A DNA stretch of 64,000 bases from Emticicia sp. 21SJ11W-3 (GTDB taxonomy: Bacteria; Bacteroidota; Bacteroidia; Cytophagales; Spirosomataceae): contig NZ_CP092074.1 of NCBI RefSeq assembly GCF_024138715.1, positions 1,488,001-1,552,000 on the forward strand. The letters run 5' to 3'. Each line of letters opens with the position of its first letter. The first letter of the stretch is position 1. Shown here one piece after another: positions 24,122-32,953 of the stretch. The translations under genes and the position numbers were made by a program. The notes below the pieces were generated by a model. That model made no database searches, was not told the origin of the DNA, and saw only the letters and a program-made list of their open reading frames with translations.

Positions 24122-25459
24122 ATGCTTAAGAAATTAGTTTTATTCATTTGCCTTCCCTTTATGGCCCTTGCACAGGAAAGCAAGCCTATTAATATTGACC
24201 GTATAATTGCCAAAGTAGATAACTATATTGTACTTCGTTCTGAGGTAGAACAACTCTACCTCCGCTCAACGCAGCAACAACAGCCTATTACCAAATGCCA
24301 GGCGCTTGAAAGCCTGGTTGTAAACAAATTGTTGGTTGCCAAAGCCGAGATTGACTCAGTTGTGGTTGATGATAAAATGGTTGATGACCAGCTTACTGCC
24401 CGTATGCAACAAATGATTCAGCTTTATGGTAACGAAAAAAATATTGTTGACCAGTTTGGTAAATCACTTGAAACATTAAAAAACGAGGTACGGTCGCAGG
24501 TAAGAGAGCAGCTTACGGCGCAGAAAATGCAGGGCGAAATAACCAAGAATCTGAAAGTTACCCCGAATGAGGTAAAAAAATTCTTTAATCAGATTCCGAA
24601 AGACAGTATTCCGGAGGTGCCGACTGAGGTGCAGATTGGGCACATTGTGCGACTGGCCAAGGTAACTAAAGCTCAGAAAGGAGAGCTGTCTGAACGCCTG
24701 CTTGATTATAAACGAAGGATATTGGCAGGTGAAAAATTTGAAGACCTTGCCAAAGAATATTCAGAAGACCCCGGTTCTCGCCAGTATGGTGGTGACTTGG
24801 GATGGTCAAAAAGAGGGCAGATGGTGCCGCAGTTTGAGGCAGTTGCCATGAAGCTGAAGCCCAACGAAATGTCTGATGTGGTTGAATCTGACTTTGGCCT
24901 TCACCTGATTCAGACACTTGAAATCCGCGGTCAGGAGTTCCATGCACGTCATATTTTATTACGCCCTGATTACAACCGTCTGGACTTGTCGGAGCCAACC
25001 AGATTTCTGGATAGCCTGAGAAGAGAAATTGTTCGCGACAGTATTACATTCGAGAAGGCCGCCAAAGAGTTTTCAGAAGACAAGCAAACGCAAGATGCCG
25101 GTGGCATGATTTCTGACCCGCAAACAGGTGCATCAAAACTGGCATTAGACCAATCAATGGACCCAACATTGTATTTTACCATCGACAGCATGAAGGTAGG
25201 CTCTATTACACCTCCTATGCCGTATAGAAGTGAAGATGGCAAAACCGGTTCAAGAATTATATATTATAAGGCCAAGTATGCTCCGCACATAGCCAGTTTA
25301 AAGGATGATTTTGAAAAAATAAAAGATTTTGCCCTGATGGATAAGCGAAGCAAAGAAATAGATGTTTGGTTTAAAAAGGCAATCGCTGATGTGTACATAA
25401 AAATCGACCCGGAATTTGAATCCTGTAATATATTCGGGCAGGCCAAAGTCGGAAACTAG
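24122..25459 (+). CDS. SurA-type periplasmic chaperone / peptidyl-prolyl isomerase
   Basis: 445 residues with a signal peptide (LKKLVLFICLPFMALAQ). The N-terminal SurA domain begins IDRIIAKVDNYIVLRSEVE. One parvulin domain is about residues 165-270 (IGHIVRLAK, YSEDPGSRQYGGDLGW, FGLHLIQTLE), and a second, weaker one follows from FHARHILLRPDYN to about 385. The plan is that of SurA, which carries unfolded porins across the periplasm. It lies between a larger PPIase gene and a MoxR gene with gaps of 43 and 30 bases, so all three form one operon. Length is close to E. coli SurA. Confidence 0.92.
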   Translation: MLKKLVLFICLPFMALAQESKPINIDRIIAKVDNYIVLRSEVEQLYLRSTQQQQPITKCQALESLVVNKLLVAKAEIDSVVVDDKMVDDQLTARMQQMIQLYGNEKNIVDQFGKSLETLKNEVRSQVREQLTAQKMQGEITKNLKVTPNEVKKFFNQIPKDSIPEVPTEVQIGHIVRLAKVTKAQKGELSERLLDYKRRILAGEKFEDLAKEYSEDPGSRQYGGDLGWSKRGQMVPQFEAVAMKLKPNEMSDVVESDFGLHLIQTLEIRGQEFHARHILLRPDYNRLDLSEPTRFLDSLRREIVRDSITFEKAAKEFSEDKQTQDAGGMISDPQTGASKLALDQSMDPTLYFTIDSMKVGSITPPMPYRSEDGKTGSRIIYYKAKYAPHIASLKDDFEKIKDFALMDKRSKEIDVWFKKAIADVYIKIDPEFESCNIFGQAKVGN

Positions 25460-25489
25460 AAAAGATTTTCTTATCCATACCTTATATTA

Positions 25490-26461
25490 ATGAGCAAAGT
25501 TCAATTTAATTCAGATGTTGAAGCAGCCGATGCCCTGAAAGCTTCTTTTAATGATTTAAGAAGCGAAATCGGACAAATAATTGTAGGTCAGGATGACACA
25601 GTAAGATTATTGTTAACTGCTATTTTTTGCCAGGGGCATTGCCTGCTGGTGGGGGTGCCGGGTCTGGCAAAAACATTGTTGATTCAGACAATTGCTTCTG
25701 CACTTGACTTAGACTTTAACAGGATTCAGTTTACGCCAGACCTTATGCCTTCTGACATTGTAGGTTCAGAAACACTGGACAACGAACGCAATTTCAGATT
25801 TATTAAAGGGCCGGTATTTGCCAATATTATTCTGGCAGATGAAATAAACCGTACGCCTCCAAAAACGCAGTCTGCACTATTAGAGGCCATGCAGGAATAC
25901 GCCGTTACAGTTGCCGGACATAAACACAGCATCGGCCGACCGTTTTTTGTATTGGCCACCCAAAACCCAATTGAACAAGAAGGGACATACCCGCTTCCTG
26001 AAGCTCAGCTGGACCGCTTCATGTTTATGGTGTATTTAGACTACCCATCTTATAAACAAGAGCTAGACATTGTAAAGAGTACTACTTCTGATACAAAAAA
26101 GACAGTTAAGAAGATATTAACCGGGGAACAGATACTTTATTTCCAGCATTTGGTTCGCAGGGTTCCAGTGGCTGACAACGTGGTTGAATACGCTGTTGGC
26201 CTTGTACATAAAACACGCCCCAATTCTGAACTGGCCATTGCCGATACCAATAAATATCTCGAGTGGGGCGCTGGCCCGCGTGCATCTCAGAACCTGATAC
26301 TGGCTGCCAAATGCAATGCGCTGATTAATGGCAAGTATTCGCCTGATATTGAAGATGTAAAAGCAGTGGCGATTCCGGTTTTAAGGCATCGGGTAGTAAG
26401 AAACTTCAAGGCTGAGGCAGAAGGGGTTTCGGTGCAAGATATAATCAAGCGGATGTTGTAA
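25490..26461 (+). CDS. MoxR family AAA+ ATPase
   Basis: 323 residues. Walker A GVPGLAKTLL near residue 57, Walker B ILADEINRTPPKTQSALLEAMQE near 112 (shown by its core ADEINR), sensor-1 ATQNPIEQEGTYPLPEAQ and the C-terminal lid with HRVVRNFKAEAEG are typical. MoxR proteins act as chaperone-like ATPases, often with DUF58/von Willebrand partners. Here it follows two PPIase genes, which ties it to envelope protein maturation; a DUF58 gene is in the window but 19 kb away (45277). A bidirectional terminator follows. Confidence 0.93.
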   Translation: MSKVQFNSDVEAADALKASFNDLRSEIGQIIVGQDDTVRLLLTAIFCQGHCLLVGVPGLAKTLLIQTIASALDLDFNRIQFTPDLMPSDIVGSETLDNERNFRFIKGPVFANIILADEINRTPPKTQSALLEAMQEYAVTVAGHKHSIGRPFFVLATQNPIEQEGTYPLPEAQLDRFMFMVYLDYPSYKQELDIVKSTTSDTKKTVKKILTGEQILYFQHLVRRVPVADNVVEYAVGLVHKTRPNSELAIADTNKYLEWGAGPRASQNLILAAKCNALINGKYSPDIEDVKAVAIPVLRHRVVRNFKAEAEGVSVQDIIKRML

Positions 26462-26468
26462 TATTCAG

Positions 26469-26512
26469 GCATAAAAAAAGAGAGAAGCGGCCGCTTCTCT
26501 CTTTTTTTATGC
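26469..26512. terminator. Bidirectional terminator between moxR and the GLPGLI gene
   Basis: A perfect 22-bp palindrome: left arm 26469-26490 (GCAT, seven A, GAGAGAAGCGG) and right arm 26491-26512. The A and T runs inside the stem give a U tail in either direction. It sits 7 bases after the moxR stop and 4 bases before the end of the convergent gene. Confidence 0.92.
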
Positions 26513-26516
26513 TTTG

Positions 26517-27272
26517 TCAGTACTTTATTGCCCAGTACGGATTCCTGTATGATTTTATACTATCTTTAATATGATTGGCTATAAGGCGGTCATAATCAAC
26601 ATCTTTAATCTTTTTACCTTTCAGCTTCGGTAATTTCAGTTCGTCGGTAAGTTTCTTAAACTGAACAGAGCTGGCAGTAATTATTACGTCACCATCGTTT
26701 ATTTCCAGTTCCATAATCAAGCCGGGCAGGCCATAATATCTTTCAGGGCCAGCCGAAATCGGGATATCTCCCGTAAACCACGCAGTTATTTTCTGGTGTT
26801 TAACGGTGTCTTCGGTAACGGCTTTCATACAGATATAACCTGCTACATCCTTTATCTGGTTTAGTACTTTCCAGTTAGGTGCCTTTAAAGAATCTTCAAC
26901 AACATAAGTTTTACCCATCATTTCTATCAACTCAATTTTCTTTTCTTTCTCAAAATTGCGATAAATGTAGTAATCCTCTGTTCTGGAAGACCACCCATAT
27001 TCGCTGGCTTCCTCCACATTGGTTAACAGACTTTCATTGGCATTAAAGGCAAGTTTGGTTTTTGATTTCCAGCCATCATCGTTCTTACCCCAGGTTTGTT
27101 TCACGCGGTCTTTTTCTTCATTTGAAAGATACGTGAGCTGTCCGATAATTTTCGACCAGAATTCCTGGCGTTCATATATAACTACACCCTCAGTTTTTTG
27201 AGAAAAGCCAAGTAACGGACTTAACAGCGCAAAAAACACTAAGCTGAACCGGAATTTTAAAATAGCTTTCAT
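26517..27272 (-). CDS. GLPGLI family exported protein
   Basis: 251 residues. A signal peptide (KFRFSLVFFALLSPLLGFSQ) is followed by the family body, with the defining YGLPGLIMELE near residue 180 and AWFTGDIPISAGPERY just before it. GLPGLI proteins are restricted to Bacteroidota and sit next to outer-membrane receptors of the CarboxypepD-reg type; they are thought to be periplasmic or surface partners, some linked to metal or peptide handling, but the biochemical role is unknown. The receptor gene lies 35 bases upstream on the same strand. Confidence 0.9.
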   Translation of the reverse strand: MKAILKFRFSLVFFALLSPLLGFSQKTEGVVIYERQEFWSKIIGQLTYLSNEEKDRVKQTWGKNDDGWKSKTKLAFNANESLLTNVEEASEYGWSSRTEDYYIYRNFEKEKKIELIEMMGKTYVVEDSLKAPNWKVLNQIKDVAGYICMKAVTEDTVKHQKITAWFTGDIPISAGPERYYGLPGLIMELEINDGDVIITASSVQFKKLTDELKLPKLKGKKIKDVDYDRLIANHIKDSIKSYRNPYWAIKY

Positions 27273-27307
27273 AAGTATATTTTTTAATAGTAATTAACTA
27301 GTTTAAA

Positions 27308-30124
27308 TTAGAACCAACCCTGGCGGCGCATCTTTGCGCTTACACCTCTCATATTATAAGTAAAGCTTAGCATAAAGTACCTCGACAACGTCTGGGTTTG
27401 TTCCTGAGAAACGAAGTTCTGAGAAGCATATTGGTTAATACCTATGTTTTTCTTTAGCAGGTCATAGCCAGATACGCGTATTTCAGCCTTTTTAGCCTTA
27501 CCAACAATTTTATAAAACGAGGCATACAGAATCGGGATATGCTGGTTGAAGCCAAAACGGTCGTTTTTATAAATGCGATAGTTAAGGTTTGAACTGAAAT
27601 AAACACCAGCAGGCAAAGCAATATTCATTTCTCCACCCAGCGTATGGTTAAAAATCTTCTGGTTCTGGGTATCATTAATTGAATACTTGGTATTGGTAAT
27701 ACCAAAATTACCGTTTGCATATAAGGTGAATTTATCACTTGGTGTCAGGTCAAGTCTGAAACCTATGTTATAGTTGTTATTGGTGGTAGTATTAAGCACA
27801 TTGTTAATGTAAACAAGGTTTTTAGAGATGTTGGTACCACCGCTTAAATTAAGGTTACTTTTGGTCTTTTTAATTGGGAATCCAAAGCCCAGATAAGAAC
27901 CAATATTTTGCCCGCCCGAAATATTGGTTGGCTTGGCAGTTGTTACCAATGTTACAGGGTCTACTGTCTGGTTATATATTACCTGGTTTATGCGGTAACT
28001 ATAGTTAACATTAATAAACATATTGGTAAAGCTGGCAGGGTTAAACATGTTATAACCAATATAACCCTGATGTGAACTCATCGGTAATAAATCGGGGTTA
28101 CCAACGCGCAGGTAAAGAGTATTACTGTTGTCAACAATTGGTTGCAGGTCTGTTATAGATGGTTCAGAAACCTCTTTGCCGTAGTCTGCCCATATATATC
28201 GGTTGTTTTTAAGGTCAATGCTAATAGTTGAGGCCGGTATCCAGGCAAAAACATCACGGTTGATTTTCTGGAAATTGTTCGCATTTTTGCTGCGGGCAAA
28301 ATTTCCTGTAAAATGGAACTGTTGCGCAGCCACACCAAATGAAATGTTTACTCCTTTATGATTATACCTTAAGCTTGTTCCGAGCCTGTTATACACAAAA
28401 TCGTTGTTGTAATAATTGCTCAGCGAGTCAATTCTTATGCCGTCTGTGGTTTGTACATTTCTGTCAACGGCATCACGGCGCAGGCTGAAGTTATAGAAGG
28501 TCTCAGAGAAGAATTTTTTCGATAATGGCTCAACATAAAGCAAACTCGCCTTTACTAAATTACGAGGACTATTGGTGGTATTAAGCTGGTTGATATTTCC
28601 CGGTATCAGGCCTTCTGGTGCTCCAAATAATTCGTTGACCGAGCTCTGGCGAGCCTCGCCATCTGATATGTTATAATTGTAGGTAAGGCTGGCCGCAAAG
28701 TTCTTGCCCTTTTTCTTGAACTTATGACGATAAATACCAATCAACGAAATTGCTGTTGAATTGAAATCGTTGAAATTGTTGATATTGGTTTCATTTGATT
28801 TCGTTGTGCCATTTCTGAAAAACTCTTGTTTACTGTTAAATTTGGTTGTTCCGTCTCCAATACGGCCATTGCCTATCAGAATTAAAGTATTCAGTGAGTC
28901 AATATTCTGCTCATATCTCATGCTAACCCTGTGGTTTCTGCTGATACGGTTCTGATAGCTGTTTTCCTGGCTTTTGAAAGAAACATTATTTTGCAGGAAG
29001 TTCTCTCTTTGAGATTTCTTAGATACCAGTTGCTGCGTTTGGCTATAGTAATAATTTGAGCTGAATTTGGTTTTCTTGGTGTCAAAGTTATAGTTGGCAC
29101 CACCGGCATAATTTTCTGAAAAGCCCTGGAAATTACGACCACCAACAGGTATGCTGATACTTTCTTCGGCGTCGTTGTCATAGAAGTAATACACACCACT
29201 ATTGAAACCGAAGTCGGCGGCGTCTCCCCAGTTATTGGCCTGGCTTCCTCTGAAATCCTGAAAGTCATCTCTTGATATACCCGTCTGGTTAACGTTGTTT
29301 CCAAGCCCCAGTACCGAAAACTGTTGTTTGGTATCAAATCGGTTGTAATTACCTCTCAGCTCGGCACGTTCATTGGTACCTGCACCGGCAATTATTTTAC
29401 CAAACCCACCTTTCTTGAAGTCTTCTTTCAGTTCCAGATTTACAGTCTTTTCTTTTTTTCCATCATCTACGCCTGTTGCTTTGGCCTGCTCAGATTTATC
29501 ATTAAAAATCTGAACTTTTGTTATTGCATCTGCCGGAAGGTTTTTGGTGGCAGCTTTGGGGTCATTACCAAAAAAGTTTTTGCCATCAACAGTTACTTTT
29601 TTAACATCCTGCCCCTGGGCTTTGATGTTGCCGTCCTGGTCAATCTGTACTCCGGGTAGTTTCCTTAACAGATCCTCAACGGATGACCCCGGCGGCACCT
29701 TAAATGAGGCCGCATTGTACTCAATGGTGTCACCTTTAATATTCAGGGGTGCCCGGGCTGTTCTTACAACCACCTCCATCAGTTCTTTGGCAATGGGTTT
29801 AAGTTTCAGGTTACCCAGGTCATTAACGGCGCCTTCTACGGGCTTTACATCAATCTGAAAGGGGATATATCCCACAAAAGAGATTTTCAAAACATAATTG
29901 GCCTTTTTTACGTTTTTAAATTCAAATGCACCGTTTTCATCGGTTCGTCCGAAATTGACAAGCGTAGAATCTTTGGGCTGCAAGAGCATAACAGTGGCAA
30001 AAGGCATTGCTGCATTTCCTGAGTCAATCGCTACGCCTTTGATAGTGAATTTTGCCGGATTTTGGGCAAATAAGAGGTTACAAACCAGCAGGAGAGCTGC
30101 CAGCAGAGGTAATTGCTTTTTCAT
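27308..30124 (-). CDS. TonB-dependent-receptor-like outer membrane beta-barrel protein
   Basis: 938 residues. Signal peptide (LPLLAALLLVCNLLFAQ), then a carboxypeptidase-regulatory-like domain (about 25-110; ATVMLLQPKDSTLVNFGRT region, YVLKISFVGYIPFQ), a plug domain (about 115-235; SVEDLLRKLPGVQIDQDG, VTVDGKNFFGNDPKAATKNLP cut by its core GKNFFGNDP) and a long barrel rich in aromatic/Asn strands. This is the OMP_b-brl family that pairs with GLPGLI proteins, not a SusC. It should bind an unknown ligand at the cell surface. The C-terminus ends GWF, i.e. a terminal aromatic residue as in barrel proteins. Only a weak -7-like box (TATCTTCG, 30186-30193) lies upstream. Confidence 0.9.
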   Translation of the reverse strand: MKKQLPLLAALLLVCNLLFAQNPAKFTIKGVAIDSGNAAMPFATVMLLQPKDSTLVNFGRTDENGAFEFKNVKKANYVLKISFVGYIPFQIDVKPVEGAVNDLGNLKLKPIAKELMEVVVRTARAPLNIKGDTIEYNAASFKVPPGSSVEDLLRKLPGVQIDQDGNIKAQGQDVKKVTVDGKNFFGNDPKAATKNLPADAITKVQIFNDKSEQAKATGVDDGKKEKTVNLELKEDFKKGGFGKIIAGAGTNERAELRGNYNRFDTKQQFSVLGLGNNVNQTGISRDDFQDFRGSQANNWGDAADFGFNSGVYYFYDNDAEESISIPVGGRNFQGFSENYAGGANYNFDTKKTKFSSNYYYSQTQQLVSKKSQRENFLQNNVSFKSQENSYQNRISRNHRVSMRYEQNIDSLNTLILIGNGRIGDGTTKFNSKQEFFRNGTTKSNETNINNFNDFNSTAISLIGIYRHKFKKKGKNFAASLTYNYNISDGEARQSSVNELFGAPEGLIPGNINQLNTTNSPRNLVKASLLYVEPLSKKFFSETFYNFSLRRDAVDRNVQTTDGIRIDSLSNYYNNDFVYNRLGTSLRYNHKGVNISFGVAAQQFHFTGNFARSKNANNFQKINRDVFAWIPASTISIDLKNNRYIWADYGKEVSEPSITDLQPIVDNSNTLYLRVGNPDLLPMSSHQGYIGYNMFNPASFTNMFINVNYSYRINQVIYNQTVDPVTLVTTAKPTNISGGQNIGSYLGFGFPIKKTKSNLNLSGGTNISKNLVYINNVLNTTTNNNYNIGFRLDLTPSDKFTLYANGNFGITNTKYSINDTQNQKIFNHTLGGEMNIALPAGVYFSSNLNYRIYKNDRFGFNQHIPILYASFYKIVGKAKKAEIRVSGYDLLKKNIGINQYASQNFVSQEQTQTLSRYFMLSFTYNMRGVSAKMRRQGWF

Positions 30125-30425
30125 AAATTGTTTAGTAAAGGATAGTTCCCGTTTTAAATAACTAATTGCTTAGTTCATAATGGTGCGAAGATATACATAA
30201 TTTTAAAGCTAATAAAGATTTTAACTTTTTTTAATGTATAATTTTCCACAAACGTTTTTTTTAAGTGGCAGGCGTTCTATATTTGGCTTTACGTTTATCT
30301 GGCACCATTAAATAAATGCTGGTTTAAAGCCGCCGAGTTATTTGCAAAGCATATTACTGCTATTGGCATTCTTAATAGCAGACTTCTATAATGCCTGGTG
30401 ATTATTGTTGAACCCAATCAATATT
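30125..30425. other. 301-base divergent spacer
   Basis: AT-rich region between the receptor gene (minus) and the NlpC/P60 gene (plus). The only notable site is CGAAGATA at 30186-30193, one mismatch from a minus-strand TAnnTTTG box. Nothing else recognised. Confidence 0.4.
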
Positions 30426-30953
30426 ATGCTGAAAAAAATCATATTGAGTTTGTCTTTTTTTGTTGCGGTATGTACTTGTAATGCACAAGAGGCCCCTTTA
30501 ATGGCTGAAGCACATCAGCCTGAATCTACAGATTCTGAATGCCTTAGTTTAACTGATGAGATTCAGGTATTTGCCAGGCAACTATTAGGAACCCGATACA
30601 GATATGGCGGCAAAGCTACTCATGGATTTGATTGCTCAGGACTTGTTAATTATGTTTTTGGTTATTTTGGCATTCAGGTTGCCCATGCAAGCCGCGATTT
30701 ATACAGGCTGGGCAATAAAATGAGCATTGAAGAGGCGAAGCCTGGCGATTTGATTTTTTTTCGGACCAGTTCCAGACGGAAGGGGGTGTCTCATGTAGGC
30801 ATTGTGCTTGAACCTGACGAACATGGCCTGAGATTCATTCATTCAGCTACCAGTAAGGGCGTTATTATAAGTTATTTGAAAGAAAAATATTATAATCTGA
30901 GGTTTGTTGGCATACGCAGGGTTATAGATAATGGCAAAGTGGGTAATTCATGA
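30426..30953 (+). CDS. Exported NlpC/P60 (C40) cysteine peptidase
   Basis: 175 residues from the ATG at 30426; an in-frame TTG at 30405 is less likely because the ATG begins a clean signal peptide (KKIILSLSFFVAVCTCNAQ). The catalytic triad is visible: C70 in FDCSGLVNY, H123 in VSHVGIVLE and H139 in FIHSATS. The family cuts the D-gamma-Glu to diamino-acid link in peptidoglycan stem peptides, so it is probably a periplasmic cell-wall hydrolase. No SH3 or LysM targeting domain is present. A hairpin terminator follows. Confidence 0.92.
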   Translation: MLKKIILSLSFFVAVCTCNAQEAPLMAEAHQPESTDSECLSLTDEIQVFARQLLGTRYRYGGKATHGFDCSGLVNYVFGYFGIQVAHASRDLYRLGNKMSIEEAKPGDLIFFRTSSRRKGVSHVGIVLEPDEHGLRFIHSATSKGVIISYLKEKYYNLRFVGIRRVIDNGKVGNS

Positions 30954-30996
30954 TTTTTGCCAAATAATTGTTTAAGAAATTATTAAATTTCAAAAT

Positions 30997-31034
30997 AAAG
31001 AGATGCTTTTTACTAAAAGTATCTCTTTGCTTTT
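30997..31034 (+). terminator. Terminator after the NlpC/P60 gene
   Basis: A 14-bp stem with one G-T pair: AAAGAGATGCTTTT (30997-31010) / AAAAGTATCTCTTT (31015-31028), then GCTTTTT. Confidence 0.8.
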
Positions 31035-31164
31035 TATAGGCTGCGGTTATCGGTAAATTATAAGTAAAGGTAAAATATCGGCAATTGGGCGGTATTAATA
31101 GATAATTTGTCCAACCAAAAAAGTATTTAAAGATAATTTCGATAAACAAACTAAGTATTATAGA

Positions 31165-31172
31165 TATATTTG
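31165..31172 (+). promoter_or_regulatory. -7 element for metK
   Basis: TATATTTG matches TAnnTTTG exactly. RNA would start near 31179, giving a leader of about 213 nt before the ATG at 31393. The whole candidate SAM-sensing element lies inside this leader. No exact TTTG is found at -33 (TTTC at 31137-31140, 24 bases away). Confidence 0.55.
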
Positions 31173-31219
31173 CAGATTAATTTTTGCATTTGTTTCACTA
31201 ATTAGCTTATTTTGCGTAA

Positions 31220-31284
31220 GTATCAAGAAATTCCCTTATGCGGAAACCCAACCGAGTAGAAACACTACGGTGGTAAAAAGATGC
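31220..31284 (+). promoter_or_regulatory. Candidate SAM-sensing riboswitch (reduced SAM-I-like fold) in the metK leader
   Basis: The segment folds as a three-way junction. P1 is GTATC (31220-31224) with GATGC (31280-31284). P2 is TTCC (31231-31234) with GGAA (31242-31245). P3 is ACC/GGT (31251-31253 with 31269-31271) plus GTAG/CTAC (31256-31259 with 31265-31268). The joining strings echo the SAM-I core: ATCAAGA after P1, GAAACCC then AACC before P3, and GGTGGTAA after it. Unlike SAM-I, P2 is very short and P4 is missing. A weak hairpin followed by T residues lies at 31342-31363. The neighbouring gene makes SAM, the expected ligand. By-eye fold only; the match is suggestive, not proven. Confidence 0.4.
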
Positions 31285-31341
31285 GGGCAGTAGAACTTTC
31301 GTTTTCTATTTGTCAAAAACAGTTTCTTTTTCTTTCTGCAC

Positions 31342-31363
31342 AGAGTTTTTGCATACTCTTTTT
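31342..31363 (+). terminator. Weak hairpin with T tail in the metK leader (possible attenuator)
   Basis: AGAGT (31342-31346) pairs with ACTCT (31355-31359), followed by TTTT. The 5-bp stem is weak. It stands 58 bases after the candidate aptamer and 29 bases before the metK ATG, where an expression platform would be expected. Confidence 0.35.
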
Positions 31364-31392
31364 GAAAAATCATTTAACAAATAACAAGATTT

Positions 31393-32685
31393 ATGGCGTA
31401 CCTATTTACTTCCGAGTCTGTTTCGGAAGGACACCCCGACAAAGTTGCTGACCAAATTTCTGATGCCCTTATTGATAATTTCCTGGCGTTTGACCCTTCT
31501 TCTAAAGTAGCGTGTGAAACGCTGGTTACCACCGGCCAGGTAGTTTTGGCGGGGGAGGTAAAAACCAAAACCTATCTTGACGTGCAAACCATTGCGCGCA
31601 ATGTGATTGCAAAAATTGGTTATACCAAGTCTGAGTATATGTTTGAGGCTAACTCTTGCGGTATCCTGTCGGCTATTCATGACCAGTCTGACGATATAAA
31701 CCGTGGGGTTGACCGCTCGGCGGATGAAAGAAATTTTGAAGAAAAAGCCGATGCTCAAGGTGCCGGAGACCAGGGTATGATGTTTGGCTATGCCACCCGC
31801 GAAACCGACAATTATATGCCGCTGGCATTAGACCTGGCACACAAAATTTTGCAGGAGCTGTCGGAGATTCGCCGCGAAAACAAGCGCATCAAGTATCTGC
31901 GCCCTGATGCGAAGTCGCAGGTTACGATTGAATATGCCGATAACAATAAGCCTATCAGAATAGACACTATCGTTGTGTCAACACAACATGACGATTTTGC
32001 CGCTGACGAAGCGATGCTGGCCACAATAAGGAAAGATATTATCAGTTACGTAATACCACGCGTAAAGGCAAAATTGAAGCCTTCTTTACGTAAATTATTT
32101 AACGACCAGATTACCTACCATATTAACCCGACGGGTAAGTTTGTAATCGGCGGGCCGCATGGCGACACCGGTCTGACAGGCCGTAAGATTATTGTAGATA
32201 CCTATGGCGGCAAAGGTGCACATGGTGGTGGGGCATTCTCAGGCAAAGACCCGTCTAAAGTTGACCGATCGGCTGCTTATGCAACGCGCCATATTGCCAA
32301 AAACCTGGTGGCAGCCGGCGTTTGTGACGAAGTGCTGGTGCAGGTATCTTATGCCATTGGGGTTGCTAAGCCTTGTGGTGTTTATGTAGATACCTACGGC
32401 ACAGCTAAAGTTAAAGGCGCCAACGGTAAAAAGTTATCAGATGGTGAAATAGCCAGAATAGTTGAGAAAGTATTTGATATGCGCCCTTTTGCCATTGAGC
32501 AACGTCTGAAATTACGAAACCCAATATACTCTGAAACCGCTGCTTATGGCCACATGGGTCGCGAGTCTAAGTGGGTAACAAAAGTTTTTAAAGGACCAGA
32601 AGGCGAAAAACAAGTTGAGGTTGAGTTATTTACCTGGGAAAAACTTGATTATATAGATAAAGTAAAAGAAGCATTCGGTATCTGA
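31393..32685 (+). CDS. metK: S-adenosylmethionine synthetase
   Basis: 430 residues, the long form seen in Bacteroidota (the E. coli enzyme is 384). The ATP/methionine site [15 protein letters not shown] (H14, D16, K17), the flexible-loop start [33 protein letters not shown] and the P-loop-like [19 protein letters not shown] are all intact. It makes S-adenosylmethionine from methionine and ATP in the cytoplasm. It stands alone between its own -7 box with a structured leader and a strong terminator, so it is a single-gene transcript. The leader is a candidate for feedback control by SAM. Confidence 0.97.
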   Translation: MAYLFTSESVSEGHPDKVADQISDALIDNFLAFDPSSKVACETLVTTGQVVLAGEVKTKTYLDVQTIARNVIAKIGYTKSEYMFEANSCGILSAIHDQSDDINRGVDRSADERNFEEKADAQGAGDQGMMFGYATRETDNYMPLALDLAHKILQELSEIRRENKRIKYLRPDAKSQVTIEYADNNKPIRIDTIVVSTQHDDFAADEAMLATIRKDIISYVIPRVKAKLKPSLRKLFNDQITYHINPTGKFVIGGPHGDTGLTGRKIIVDTYGGKGAHGGGAFSGKDPSKVDRSAAYATRHIAKNLVAAGVCDEVLVQVSYAIGVAKPCGVYVDTYGTAKVKGANGKKLSDGEIARIVEKVFDMRPFAIEQRLKLRNPIYSETAAYGHMGRESKWVTKVFKGPEGEKQVEVELFTWEKLDYIDKVKEAFGI

Positions 32686-32706
32686 TAATGATTGAATATA
32701 CAGTGG

Positions 32707-32741
32707 TAAGGAGAAAGCAGTACTTTCTCCTTATTTTTTTT
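32707..32741 (+). terminator. Terminator after metK
   Basis: A perfect 11-bp stem TAAGGAGAAAG (32707-32717) / CTTTCTCCTTA (32723-32733) followed by eight T residues. Confidence 0.92.
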
Positions 32742-32886
32742 GAATAAGCTATCTGTACTGAAATTACTATTTATATAGAATATATTAACAAAAATGTTTA
32801 AATGAAATAAATAAAATATATGATATAATTAGTTTGTATTGAAATTTCAATAATAATTGAATATTTAATTTAAAAAGTTAAAAACT

Positions 32887-32933
32887 AAAAAGCCAATAGC
32901 TGCTTTTGTATAAAGCAATGCTATTGGCTTTTT
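32887..32933 (-). terminator. Terminator for the pyrG-yidC-TPR transcript
   Basis: A 13-bp stem AAAAGCCAATAGC (about 32887-32900) / GCTATTGGCTTTT (32920-32932). It lies 20 bases past the stop of the minus-strand gene at 32954 and has A/T runs on both outer sides, so it could stop RNA from either direction. Confidence 0.85.
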
Positions 32934-32953
32934 AATAAATATGATAGGTGTAA

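Noticed and set aside
26469-26512. Perfect 22-bp palindrome as a mobile-element end
   Set aside because: It lies exactly between two convergent stop codons with built-in U tracts, which a bidirectional terminator explains fully.
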